NCBI GenBank assembly: GCA_005518185.1
Contig: RKSN01000001.1
Coordinates: 306,001 to 370,000, forward strand
Origin: Chakrabartia godavariana
GTDB lineage: Bacteria; Pseudomonadota; Alphaproteobacteria; Sphingomonadales; Sphingomonadaceae
Length of the DNA stretch: 64,000 bases
Direction of reading: 5' to 3'
Part shown: positions 26,785-35,800 of the stretch, one piece after another
How positions within the stretch are numbered: position 1 is the first letter of the stretch
Layout of the letters: every line of letters starts with the position of its first letter
The notes under the pieces: generated by a model
Database searches by the model: none
The model's input: the letters and a program-made list of their open reading frames with translations, nothing else
What the model was told of the DNA's origin: nothing
Position numbers and translations under genes: made by a program

Positions 26785-27953
26785 GCCGCCCTCGCTTCGC
26801 GCGTGCACGCGGCATAGGCGGCAAACAGCGCGTCGAAATGATCGTCGATGGAAAACACGTCGGCGGCCCGTCGCGCGGCGGCGGCGCGCAGCAGGGCGGG
26901 ATCGCGCGCAAGGAAGCGGTCAATCGCCCCAACAAGCGCACCGGCATCTGCCGCACGGTAGGTTTCCCCGCATCGGGGATCGGCAAAGCCCAGCGCGCCG
27001 CCCTCATCGGGGAGGATCAGCGGCAGGCCCGAGGCCGCAGCTTCCGCAACGACGAGCCCGAAGGTTTCCGATTCACAGCCATGGACAAGCCCGTCGGCGC
27101 TGGCGAGCATGGCGGCCAGCAGATGCCGGTCCTGCACGCCGTCGATCAGGCGGATGTGCGGATTGCCGGCAATCGCCTTCAGCAGTGTTGGCCGGTCGCG
27201 CCCCTCACCAATGAGGACAAGGCCGACCGGATGGCGCGCGCTGGCAACCGACACGGCGTCGATCACCATCGGCCAGCGCTTTTCCGGGCTGAGGCGACCG
27301 ACCGAGACGAGCAGCCGCGCCTCTTCGGGCAGATGGCATTTGGCAAGCATCCGCGCCCGCAGCGCGGGAGAGCGCAGCGTGGGTGAGAAGCGCTGCGCCT
27401 CAATGCCAAGCGGGATGACCGACACATTGGGAATGCGTTCGCGCTCCAGCCGTCCGGCAAGGTCCGGATTGGCGCACACCACCGCATCAAAGGTCGATGC
27501 CGTCCGCCGCAGATGATTGAGATACATGGCAAAGCTGCGATCGATCGTCTCGCGCTTCGCAACCTGCCCGAACCAGCGATAGGCATAGGTCGCCATCGGG
27601 TCGGCGTGCATGAACATCGCCTTGCGCGACGGGCCTTGCCAGTCGGCCACGATGCTCGCGGTCCGCCACGGCGAGGACGCCTCCACAATGTCGGGCTTTT
27701 CGGCATCCAGAATGGCGTGCACCGGCCCTGCCGATTTGAAATAGCGGTAACGCCCGTCGAAGATCAGCTTGGGCGACGCGACCGAGATGATCCGCGCACC
27801 ACCAGGGCGGACCTCCTCGCCGTCGCCATCGCCGGGAATGACGACGACCAGTTCATGCCCGGTGCGTTCGGCATAGGCGATCTTGCGTTCGACATAGGTG
27901 CGCACGCCGCCGCCGTGCGGGGCATAAAAGGCCGAGACGTCGACAACCTTCAT
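26781..27953 (-). CDS. Glycosyltransferase family 4 protein
   Basis: GT-B-fold, probably retaining, sugar transferase of 390 aa. The N-terminal acceptor domain begins VDVSAFYAPHGGGVRTYVERK. The C-terminal donor domain has SVGRLSPEKRWP and the E-x7-E motif in HGCESETFGLVVAEAAASG. ATG 27953 overlaps the DUF2141 gene stop as ATGA and follows AAGGAC. The protein is cytoplasmic or membrane-associated. With a polysaccharide deacetylase, a multi-span membrane protein and a small secreted protein in the same operon, it probably builds an envelope glycolipid or glycan. The sugar is not predictable. Confidence 0.9.
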   Translation of the reverse strand: MKVVDVSAFYAPHGGGVRTYVERKIAYAERTGHELVVVIPGDGDGEEVRPGGARIISVASPKLIFDGRYRYFKSAGPVHAILDAEKPDIVEASSPWRTASIVADWQGPSRKAMFMHADPMATYAYRWFGQVAKRETIDRSFAMYLNHLRRTASTFDAVVCANPDLAGRLERERIPNVSVIPLGIEAQRFSPTLRSPALRARMLAKCHLPEEARLLVSVGRLSPEKRWPMVIDAVSVASARHPVGLVLIGEGRDRPTLLKAIAGNPHIRLIDGVQDRHLLAAMLASADGLVHGCESETFGLVVAEAAASGLPLILPDEGGALGFADPRCGETYRAADAGALVGAIDRFLARDPALLRAAAARRAADVFSIDDHFDALFAAYAACTREARAA

Positions 27954-28474
27954 TTGCCGGATGTCCTTCTGATCGGGCCGAAGCTCGCCAGCCCGGTGCG
28001 GTAGTTGAGCACGATCTCCGCCGGTGTCGGCGTGCTGCGCGCCACCAGCCGCGCGACGGCGGCCTTGGGCTTGGACCAGCCAAGCTTGGGATTGCCGGGA
28101 AAGCCGACGCCGTCCGAGGTGAAGTTGAACCGGCCATTGGCATCGCGGTCATGCAGCAGGACAAGGCTGTAGGCGCCGGGCGCAGGCACGCGCACGCACA
28201 GCACGGGGCGTCCGGCGTCCGGCACGCGCATCAAGGTGCGGCGGAATGTCTTTCCGGCCATCAGCAGGACGTTGTCATCGGCCAGAAAGTCATTGTCGGT
28301 GGACGGATAGACTTCCAGCTTCAGCACGCCGGACCGGTCCTTCAGCCCGTCGACGCTGATCAGGAACGCGGGGCCGCTTTCATTCGGGCGGCAGCGTCCT
28401 TCCTCAATGCCCAGATTGGGGCTGGAGGCGATGACGGCGCCGGGCGCGAGCGCGAGAAGGGCGGCCGCAATCAC
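27950..28474 (-). CDS. DUF2141 domain-containing secreted protein
   Basis: About 174 aa from a GTG at 28474 that overlaps the preceding stop as GTGA. GGGGAAT is well placed for it, and it puts a clean signal peptide (VIAAALLALAPGAVIA) at the N-terminus. The ATG at 28492 is an alternative that adds six residues. The body carries the DUF2141 pattern LKLEVYPSTDNDFLAD, YSLVLLHDRDANGRFNF and GVGFPGNPKLGWSKP, a periplasmic or surface beta-sandwich of unknown function. Four-base overlaps join it to the flanking genes, so a role in the same envelope pathway is likely. Confidence 0.85.
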   Translation of the reverse strand: MIAAALLALAPGAVIASSPNLGIEEGRCRPNESGPAFLISVDGLKDRSGVLKLEVYPSTDNDFLADDNVLLMAGKTFRRTLMRVPDAGRPVLCVRVPAPGAYSLVLLHDRDANGRFNFTSDGVGFPGNPKLGWSKPKAAVARLVARSTPTPAEIVLNYRTGLASFGPIRRTSGK

Positions 28475-29406
28475 CGGGCATTCCCCTGCCATTCATCGCG
28501 GCCCATCGCGAACAGCGACAGGCCGGTGATGACATGAAGCGTCAGCGTCAGAAGCGCGATCTTGGCAATGCTTGCGCCAATGGCGGGGTCCGCCCCGGTC
28601 AGGAACACCGTGACGGCGGCAAAGACCAGATCCTTGTTGGGCAAAAGCGGCAGGCGCGAAATCAGCATGCGGAACATGGCGAGCAGCAGCACGGCGGCCA
28701 GCGGAATGTGCGGCAGCAGGAGCTGCCAGGCGACGGCCATCAGCACCAGACCCGCGCCGATGCGCGCCATGTGCACGCCGCTGATGAACCACAGGTCGCG
28801 CTTGGGCAGCGAGAAGAGCTTCTGCCGGAAGAGGAACACGGCGAGCGAGCTGGCCACGATCACGCCGATCGAGGCGATCACCGTCTTGATGTGCGGGCCA
28901 ACGGCAAAGGCGGAAAGATAGGGCCAGCCCAGCACGAGCAGCAGCAGCGTTGCCGCATTGCCCGCCATCGCCGACAGGATCGACACGTCCTTGACGGCGG
29001 CAAAGGGGGCGCCCGTCATGCTCGTGCGCTGGCGGGCCCAGAGGTAGAACTGCGCTTCCCCCAGATAGCCGAGCAGCAGCTCGTTCGTGACCTGCTTTTT
29101 CAGCAGCGCGGCAAAGCCATTGACCGGGATGTCCCAGAGGCGGCGGAAGATGATCCACTCGCTTGCCGGGGTCGCGATATAGCTGCCCGCAAGGCACAGC
29201 CAGAACAGCGGGTTGGACGGCACGTCGAGCAGGCCGTCCAGCCGGATGTCGCGCAGCTTGAACAGGATCGCGGCGACCATGCCGATCGACAGGCACAGCC
29301 CGGCCCAGCGCCACAGCACGCCATTGGGCGGATCGCCGATGGCGGCCAGATCGAGATCGGCCGGGGGCAGGGTGGCCTCGCCCGTTGCGAGCTTGTCATG
29401 AAACAT
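28471..29406 (-). CDS. Polytopic membrane protein (lysylphosphatidylglycerol-synthase-TM-like)
   Basis: About 311 aa with some seven to eight hydrophobic segments (LCLSIGMVAAILFKL, PLFWLCLAGSYIATP, NAATLLLLVLGWPYLSAFAV and others). ATG 29406 is preferred because AAGG lies about ten bases before it. A TTG at 29415 overlapping the deacetylase stop is the alternative. The layout recalls the transmembrane half of LPG synthase/flippase-like proteins without the catalytic half. It could move or present a glycolipid intermediate made by the GT4. Function is inference. Confidence 0.75.
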   Translation of the reverse strand: MFHDKLATGEATLPPADLDLAAIGDPPNGVLWRWAGLCLSIGMVAAILFKLRDIRLDGLLDVPSNPLFWLCLAGSYIATPASEWIIFRRLWDIPVNGFAALLKKQVTNELLLGYLGEAQFYLWARQRTSMTGAPFAAVKDVSILSAMAGNAATLLLLVLGWPYLSAFAVGPHIKTVIASIGVIVASSLAVFLFRQKLFSLPKRDLWFISGVHMARIGAGLVLMAVAWQLLLPHIPLAAVLLLAMFRMLISRLPLLPNKDLVFAAVTVFLTGADPAIGASIAKIALLTLTLHVITGLSLFAMGRDEWQGNAR

Positions 29407-29411
29407 CGGGG

Positions 29412-30206
29412 TCAACCTTGCATCGCGGGGCGGTTGGCCGCCCGTGTGTCGGCGGGCTGCTGCGGCCCGTCCTGGAGAAGTTGGCCATAGCTGCCGGGCA
29501 CGCGACCCTTGGCGAGGGCGCGGAGTGTCTGGTCAATGCTGCGCAGCGCCGCCGGGCTGTGCGCGTCGCCGGGGTGCACGGCGAGACGCGCGACCGGAAA
29601 GGGCCGGAGCACGGTCGGCGCGATCCGGGCAAAGGCGAGCGAGGAGGCGAGGCGGGCGCGGCTGCGCGTCGCCCAGGTGACGACCGGGCCGCGCGCAAGG
29701 ATGCGTCCGCTCGCCGGTTCCCAGACGCGGAAATGATCTTCGGCCAGCGGCAGGCCGGACGTGGCGAGTGCCGCGCGGGCACCGGGGCCGTACAGCCAGG
29801 CGGGGGCGACAAAGCCCGCCGCCGGTCGCCCGATAATGTCTTCGATGAGCGCGCGGCCATCGGCGATGCGCTGGCGCGCGGTCTCGACATCCAGCCCCAG
29901 AAACTCGCCTTCGCCCGCCGTCATGTGCGCGCCCTTCCACGCGGCGAGGCCCGAATGCTGCGTCGTGTCCTTGTGGAACCAGCCGTGGACGAACATCTCC
30001 ACCCCGGCTTCGGCCCAGCCGCGCAGGCGCGCCTGAAAGGCGGGGGCCTGAGCCAGCGGCGCTTCACCCCAATGGTCGGGAACGACGAGCATCGCGATGC
30101 GCCCCGTGCCGAGCGTGTTCGTGATACGGCCATACAGCGCGTCCACGTCGCGTTCGAAACGGGGTCCAACGTCGTGGATCGACGTCAGCAGCAGACGTGG
30201 ATGCAT
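29412..30206 (-). CDS. Polysaccharide deacetylase family protein (DUF2334-like)
   Basis: 264-aa NodB-fold hydrolase. It begins with the metal-binding motif TSIHDVGPRFE (aspartate of motif 1) and carries VHGWFHKDTT with the histidine pair of motif 2. FVAPAWLYGP is a motif-3 equivalent. No signal peptide is evident, so it may be cytoplasmic, as for some GlcNAc-lipid deacetylases. AAGGAATTAG precedes ATG 30206. It is the first gene of a five-gene overlapping operon, and 73 bp upstream lies a 23-bp motif shared with the GH18/NodB/GT2 gene promoter. Confidence 0.85.
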   Translation of the reverse strand: MHPRLLLTSIHDVGPRFERDVDALYGRITNTLGTGRIAMLVVPDHWGEAPLAQAPAFQARLRGWAEAGVEMFVHGWFHKDTTQHSGLAAWKGAHMTAGEGEFLGLDVETARQRIADGRALIEDIIGRPAAGFVAPAWLYGPGARAALATSGLPLAEDHFRVWEPASGRILARGPVVTWATRSRARLASSLAFARIAPTVLRPFPVARLAVHPGDAHSPAALRSIDQTLRALAKGRVPGSYGQLLQDGPQQPADTRAANRPAMQG

Positions 30207-30278
30207 TCTAATTCCTTGAACTCGTGCTCATATCCAAGACGCCGCCGACCATAGGTCGCCACACCCGCGCAGACCCAC

Positions 30279-30301
30279 TTCCGCAACATTACCGATGTTT
30301 A
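30279..30301 (-). promoter_or_regulatory. Shared promoter motif, copy 1
   Basis: Read on the minus strand it contains AACATCGGTAATGTTGCGG. It is nearly identical to 32545-32568, differing by one inserted T, and has the same orientation relative to the downstream gene. It lies 73 bp upstream of the deacetylase start and is a candidate binding site for the adjacent OmpR-type regulator. Confidence 0.6.
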
Positions 30302-30343
30302 ATGAAAGCTCCGCGACAGCCGGGCGGATTTCTGCGGCGGGTT

Positions 30344-31678
30344 TCAGGCCGCGATGGGCAGCCGCAGCGTCACGATCAGGCCGCCCGCCGCGCCGGAGGT
30401 GAGCAGGAGGTCGCCCTCATGCATTGTCGCGATCGTCTTGACGAGCGACAGGCCGAGCCCGGCACCCGATGTCGTGCGGGCGCGGTCCAGCCGGGAAAAG
30501 CGCTTGAGCGCATCCTCGCGCAGATGCTGCGGAATGCCGGGGCCGTCATCCTCGACGCTGAGCGTAACCGCGCGGTCGAGCGCCGCCGCGCGTACGGTGA
30601 TCGCCTTGCCGCCGACCGCGTGCTTGATCGCGTTTTCAACCAGGTTGGAGATCGCGCGCTGCAACAGTTCGCGGTGCCCGGTGACGAGCAGCGGCTCTTC
30701 CGTCTCGACCGAAATGGCGATCCCCCGGTCCTCGGCCAGTGGCCCGAACACGTCGGCAATGTCGAACAGAAGCTCCGCCATCGAAAAGCGGGAAAACTGG
30801 TCGCGCCCGATCCCGGCTTCGGCGCGCGAAATGTCGAGTGCTGCGTCGAGCATCCGGTGCAGGCTGTCGCTTTCCTCAATGGCAGACGCCAGCGCCTCGG
30901 CCGCCGCCGGATCGCGCACCGTGCCCATCGCCTGTTCGAGGTTGGTCTTGAGCCGCATGACGGGCGAGCGAAGATCATGGGCGACGGAATCGGTCACCAT
31001 GCGCAGCTCCCCGACGAGGCGTTCGACCCGGTCGAGCATGGCGTTGATCGCGCTGCCCAGCCGGTCGAAGGAATCGCCCGCGTCGCTGCGCAGCCAGCGC
31101 CGGTCAAGGTCGCCCCCCTGCACCGCCTCCGCCACTTCGGTGAATTCGTCGATCCGGCGGCCCAGCAGACGCAGCATCAGGAGCGCGAAGATGATGGCAA
31201 CAAGGCTGCCGACGCCGACCGCCGTGAAGATCGCCGCCTCGCTCGCCCGGCGCAGCCGCGCCTCTTCCACCAGCGAGTCGCCGACCAGCAGGTCCACGCG
31301 CGGGGACAGCTGCGTCACGGCAAGGCCGATGCGCGCATCCGCCGGATGGCCGGGGCGCGTGTCGGGGACGATCATCCAGCCGGTGCTGCGCGGGACGCCG
31401 TCCGGCCAGCGGGCGATGCCGCCGCCCCAGGGCGCCTTGCCCTTTTCGCGCACCAGGATGACGAACTCCTCGGCGTCGCGGACGCGCAGCCGCTCGGCAA
31501 TCGCGCGGCGCAGCAGCGGCATCCCGCCCGCTTCATAATTGCCGCGCAGCGCATCGACTTCGGTCGCCACCTGCTCGCGCGTTTCGGCCATCAGGAGGCC
31601 GCTCGCCGCGCGGTGCATGGTGAAGAGCCCGACGGCCAGCGCGGTGAGCTGGATCAGGAGAAAGGCGCTCAGCAGCAC
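30344..31678 (-). CDS. Sensor histidine kinase
   Basis: Membrane histidine kinase, at least 444 aa. A TM helix (LLSAFLLIQLTALAVGLF), an approximately 130-aa periplasmic sensor and a second TM (FTAVGVGSLVAIIFALLML) precede a HAMP domain. The H-box is SVAHDLRSPVMRL, the N-box NLVENAIKHAVG and the G1 box DDGPGIPQHLRE. The start is unclear: GTG 31678 has no ribosome site and trims the basic N-terminus. A CTG at 31720 would overlap the response-regulator stop and has GGGAAAG five bases upstream. It is downstream of its partner regulator and upstream of the deacetylase operon. Confidence 0.88.
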   Translation of the reverse strand: MLLSAFLLIQLTALAVGLFTMHRAASGLLMAETREQVATEVDALRGNYEAGGMPLLRRAIAERLRVRDAEEFVILVREKGKAPWGGGIARWPDGVPRSTGWMIVPDTRPGHPADARIGLAVTQLSPRVDLLVGDSLVEEARLRRASEAAIFTAVGVGSLVAIIFALLMLRLLGRRIDEFTEVAEAVQGGDLDRRWLRSDAGDSFDRLGSAINAMLDRVERLVGELRMVTDSVAHDLRSPVMRLKTNLEQAMGTVRDPAAAEALASAIEESDSLHRMLDAALDISRAEAGIGRDQFSRFSMAELLFDIADVFGPLAEDRGIAISVETEEPLLVTGHRELLQRAISNLVENAIKHAVGGKAITVRAAALDRAVTLSVEDDGPGIPQHLREDALKRFSRLDRARTTSGAGLGLSLVKTIATMHEGDLLLTSGAAGGLIVTLRLPIAA

Positions 31679-31716
31679 CAGCGAGGTGTTGCGCAGCGAA
31701 AGCGAAAGCCGCCGTC

Positions 31717-32403
31717 TCAGTCCGCTTTCCCGAGCATATAGCCCGCCCCCCGGATGGTGTGGAGGAGCGGCGGATCAAATCCGTCGTCGAGCTTGCGGCG
31801 CAGGCGGCTCATATGCACGTCGACGACATTGGTGCCGGGATCGAAGTGATAGTCCCACACGCCTTCCAGCATCATCGTGCGGGTGAGGACGCGTTCCTTG
31901 TTGCGCAGCAGGAATTCGAGCAGCCGGAACTCGCGCGGCTGGAGGTCGACCTTCTGGCCCGCGCGGCGGACCTGCCGGTTGATGAGGTTCATCTCGATAT
32001 CGGCGCAGCGCAGCACGGTCTCCTCGGTCTGCTGCGCACCGGGCCGGGCGAGCAGCAGCCGCAGCCGGGCGAGCAGTTCCGAAAAGGCGAAGGGCTTGAC
32101 CAGATAGTCGTTGGCGCCCGAGGTCAGCCCGGCGACACGGGCATCGACCGAGCCGAGCGCGGACAGGATGATGACCGGCGTCGTCACCTGCGCGGCGCGC
32201 ATCGCGGCGAGCACGGCCATGCCGTCCATCCCGGGCAGCATCCGGTCGAGGATGATCGCGTCAAAGGCGCTGTCGGTCGCGTGGAACAGGCCGTCGCGCC
32301 CGTCATGGACCGTCTCGACCAGAAAGCCCTCGTCGGTCAGGCCCTTGGCGATATAGGCCGCCGTCCGCTCGTCGTCCTCGATAACTAGAATGCGTTTGCT
32401 CAT
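31717..32403 (-). CDS. OmpR-family response regulator
   Basis: 228-aa two-component regulator. The receiver has EDDERTAAYIAKGL with the acidic pair, the phosphoacceptor in IILDRMLPGMDGM and lysine in LVKPFAFSELLARL. The C-terminal winged helix (LQPREFRLLEFLLRN, MLEGVWDYHFDPGTNVVDVHMSRLRRKLD, abridged) is typical of OmpR/PhoB. It is encoded directly before the sensor kinase. It sits between two polysaccharide loci that share a promoter motif, so it is the leading candidate for their regulator. Its own upstream region has tandem ACATT elements (about 32454-32475) that could be an autoregulatory site. Confidence 0.92.
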   Translation of the reverse strand: MSKRILVIEDDERTAAYIAKGLTDEGFLVETVHDGRDGLFHATDSAFDAIILDRMLPGMDGMAVLAAMRAAQVTTPVIILSALGSVDARVAGLTSGANDYLVKPFAFSELLARLRLLLARPGAQQTEETVLRCADIEMNLINRQVRRAGQKVDLQPREFRLLEFLLRNKERVLTRTMMLEGVWDYHFDPGTNVVDVHMSRLRRKLDDGFDPPLLHTIRGAGYMLGKAD

Positions 32404-32544
32404 GGACTCCCGCTTGCGTCATCCGATGCATCCGACTGTTATCTGCGGAATGAACAAATTGTAATGTGAAATGTGCCGCCGCCCCCGGTGACCCGCGTGG
32501 CGCCACGATTTCCGGGGAAAGACCCCCGTGGCGGGGCCTGTCTC

Positions 32545-32568
32545 TAAACATTCGGTAATGTTGCGGAA
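32545..32568 (+). promoter_or_regulatory. Shared promoter motif, copy 2
   Basis: Contains AACATTCGGTAATGTTGCGG, with the inverted repeat AACATT-N4-AATGTT. It matches 30279-30301 apart from one inserted base and points towards the GH18/NodB/GT2 gene in the same way that copy 1 points to the deacetylase operon. Confidence 0.6.
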
Positions 32569-32627
32569 AATCTCCGTGACAGCGCCTGCGCTAAGTCCGG
32601 CCCGGCATTGGACCCCCGATGCGACGG

Positions 32628-32797
32628 AACCGACACTTGGACCGGAGGTGCGCAACCACTTCCCTTGTCAGGGGAGTCCTCCGGCCCTGCGTAGGACGAC
32701 CCGTTTTGTACGCCGTAGTCCCTCCCGTACGGGCAGGTTGTTCGTGTCGGTTTTTCCGGTGTCTGGCCGGCGCGCACCCCGGTTGCGCCGGCCAGAC
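32628..32797 (+). ncRNA. Structured 5' leader (candidate riboregulator)
   Basis: AACCGACAC (32628-32636) pairs perfectly with GTGTCGGTT (32744-32752) and encloses two further stems. One is CCGGAGG/CCTCCGG (32642-32648/32678-32684), itself topped by ACTTCCC/GGGGAGT. The other is CCTGC...CCCGT with ACGGGCAGG. The closing stem is followed by a T-run, then a perfect 13-bp hairpin, GTCTGGCCGGCGC (32761-32773) with its complement ending at 32797. The gene starts at 32829. I recognise no known riboswitch class. A bare untranslated region with chance pairing is the alternative. Confidence 0.45.
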
Positions 32798-32828
32798 CAT
32801 CCACTGGACGAGATGGAAGAATTTGCAG

Positions 32829-35800
32829 ATGCACGCCCCGGTCTTCTTTGACGCCACTGGCCGCCGCCGCCGCTGGTCCATCCGCATGGTGGCGCTGCTC
32901 GGCGGTCTGTTCCTGCTGTCGGCGGTGGTCTTTGCGATCACGCTGATCGACGTGCCCACCCCCCGCTCGATCATCGAGACCGAATGGGCGCGGCCCCGCC
33001 CGCTGGCGGAGCAGGTCAGCCGGATCGGCCACAAGATCGTCAACCTGCGCAAATGGCTGCCGCACGGCGCCGGGACCGGACGCGTGCAAAAGCCGCTGCG
33101 CGTCGGCTTTTACGCGCCGTGGGACGATGCCAGCCGCATCTCGCTTGCCAAGCACATTGGCGACCTTGACTGGGTGGTGCCGGGCATCCTGTCGGTCGCA
33201 GGACCGGATCACCAGCTGCACCGCATCCCCGACCCCCGCTTCGACCACATCCTTCAGTCGCGCGCGCTGCGTCCGGCCGTGCTGCCCATGGTGCAGAATG
33301 CGCGCGACGGCCTGTGGGATGATCGTGGCGCGCGTGCGCTCCTTGCCTCCCCCGTTGAACGCCAGCATTTCGTGGCCGAGCTGGACCGCCAGCTGGCGGA
33401 CATGCACGCCGCCGGTGTCGTCTTCGACATCGAAAATCTCGACCGCGCCAGCATCGGTAATTATCTGGCGCTCGTACGCGAGACACGCCGCGCGCTGGCG
33501 CCGGAGGGGCGGATCGTGACGGTCGCGGTGCCGGTCGACAATCCCGACTGGAACCTGAAGCACTTTGCTGCCGCCGCCGACAAGCTGTTCATAATGGACT
33601 ATGACGAGCATGAAGGCTCGGGCGAGCCGGGGCCGATTGCGAGCCAGGCCTGGTTCGTCAACCGGATGAAGGCAGCGGTCGCGCAGGTCGGCCATGACAA
33701 GGCGATCGTGGCCATCGGCAATTACGGCTATGACTGGGTCGAAGGCGGGCCGGGCAGTGCCGTTTCGGTCGAAGAGGCGTGGCTGCTCGCGCATGACAGC
33801 GGTGCCAAGATCACTTTCGATCAGGCGAGCGGCAACCAGACCTTCGATTATGAGGAAGACGGCAAGGTCCACCATGTCTGGATGCTCGATGCGACGTCGG
33901 CCTGGAACCAGCTGCGCGCAACGCAGGCCGAAGGCGTGGCCGGTGTCGCGCTGTGGCGGCTGGGCACCGAAGACACGGGCATCTGGGATGCGCTGGCGCA
34001 TTACCGGACGGCTGACCGGCCCAATCTGGCCGCGCTCCATGATGTCGGCGATGTCGATGTCGAAGGCAGTGGCGAGATCTTCAAGATCGACAGCACCCCG
34101 TCGCCGGGCGCACGCAGCGTCGTCTTCGCGCCAGACGGGCTCATCACCGATGAGGTGTTTCACCGCCTGCCGACGCCCTTTGTCGTGCGCCGCACCGCAG
34201 ACCGGCCGGGCAATGTCGCCATCACCTTCGATGACGGTCCTGATCCCGACTGGACGCCGCCGATCCTGAAGATCCTGCGTGAGAAGAACGCCCCGGCGAC
34301 CTTCTTCGTCATCGGGGAAAATGCGCTCGCCCATCCCGGCATCCTGCGCCAGATCATCCGGCAGGGCAGCGAGATCGGCAATCACAGCTACACGCACCCC
34401 AATCTCGCCAATGCCTCGCCGGAAAGCACGCGGCTGGAACTCAACGCAACGCAGCGTCTGGTGGAGGCCTATACCGGCCACGGCGTCCGGCTCTTCCGCG
34501 CGCCTTATTTCGGGGATGCCGAACCGACGACAGCCGATGAACTTCTTCCCGCACTTGAGGCGCAGAATGCCGGCTATGTGAATGTCGGCCTCCATGTCGA
34601 TCCGGGTGACTGGAAGACGCCAGGCGCCGACTTCATCGTGAACAAGACGCTGGCACAGGTCGAAGCCGGGAATGACGCGCACACCGCGCAGATCGTCCTC
34701 CTCCATGATGGCGGCGGCAACCGCGCGCAGACGCTCGCCGCTTTGCCGCGCATCATCGACGGGCTGCGCGCGCGCGGATACCATATTGTGCCCGTGTCCG
34801 AACTGGCCGGGCTGTCAGCGGCGCAGGTCATGCCGCCGGTCAAGGGCGCGGACCTTGCCGCCGTGCGCGCTGACATGGCCATTTTCACCTTCCTTGCGGG
34901 CAGCGCCTATCTGCTCAAATGGCTGTTCTTCGTCGCGATTGCGCTGGGGACCGCGCGGGCCGTGCTGCTGGCGGCGCTGGCCTGGACAGGCCGCCCGAAC
35001 GCGGCCACCCCGGCCCCGCCGCCCATCGATCCCGACCGCTTCGTCTCGGTCCTCATCCCGGCCTTCAACGAAGCCAAGGTCATCGGCACGTCGGTGGCGC
35101 GCGTGCTGGCCAGCCGCAATGTCCGGCTGGAGGTCATCGTGATCGATGATGGATCGTCGGACGGGACAGGCGACGTCGTTACCAAGGCTTTTGGCGATCA
35201 TCCGCAGGTCCGCCTGCTGAGCCTGCCCAATGGCGGAAAGGCGGCTGCGCTCAACCACGCTCTGCGCATCGCGCAGGGGGAAATCATCGTCGCGCTCGAT
35301 GCCGATACCCAGTTCGAGCCCGAGACGATCGCGCGGCTGGCGCGCTGGTTTGCAGAGGCAGAGGTCGGTGCGGTCGCGGGCAATGCGATGGTCGGCAATC
35401 AGGTCAATCTCGTCACGCGCTGGCAGGGCGTCGAATATATCACCGCGCAGAATCTGGAACGCCGGGCGCTGGAACGGTTTGACGCCGTCACGGTCGTGCC
35501 CGGGGCGGTCGGCGCGTGGCGTCGGGCGGCGCTTGATGATGTCGGCGGCTATCCGGTCGACACGCTCGCCGAGGATCAGGACCTGACCATTGCCATCCAG
35601 CGGCGCGGCTGGCGCATCGCGCTTGATACCGAGGCGGTCGCCTGGACCGAGGCGCCCGAAAGTTTCGGTGCGCTCGCCAAGCAGCGCTTTCGCTGGGCCT
35701 TCGGCACGCTGCAATGCCTGTGGAAGCACCGTTCGGTCTTCCGGACGGGCCAGCCCATCGGTCTGGCCTGGATCGGGCTGCCACAGGCGTGGCTGTTCCA

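Noticed and set aside
32544..34784. 746-aa minus-strand open frame
   Set aside because: Antisense to the GH18/NodB domains of the fusion enzyme. It also crosses the promoter motif and leader. No recognisable motif.
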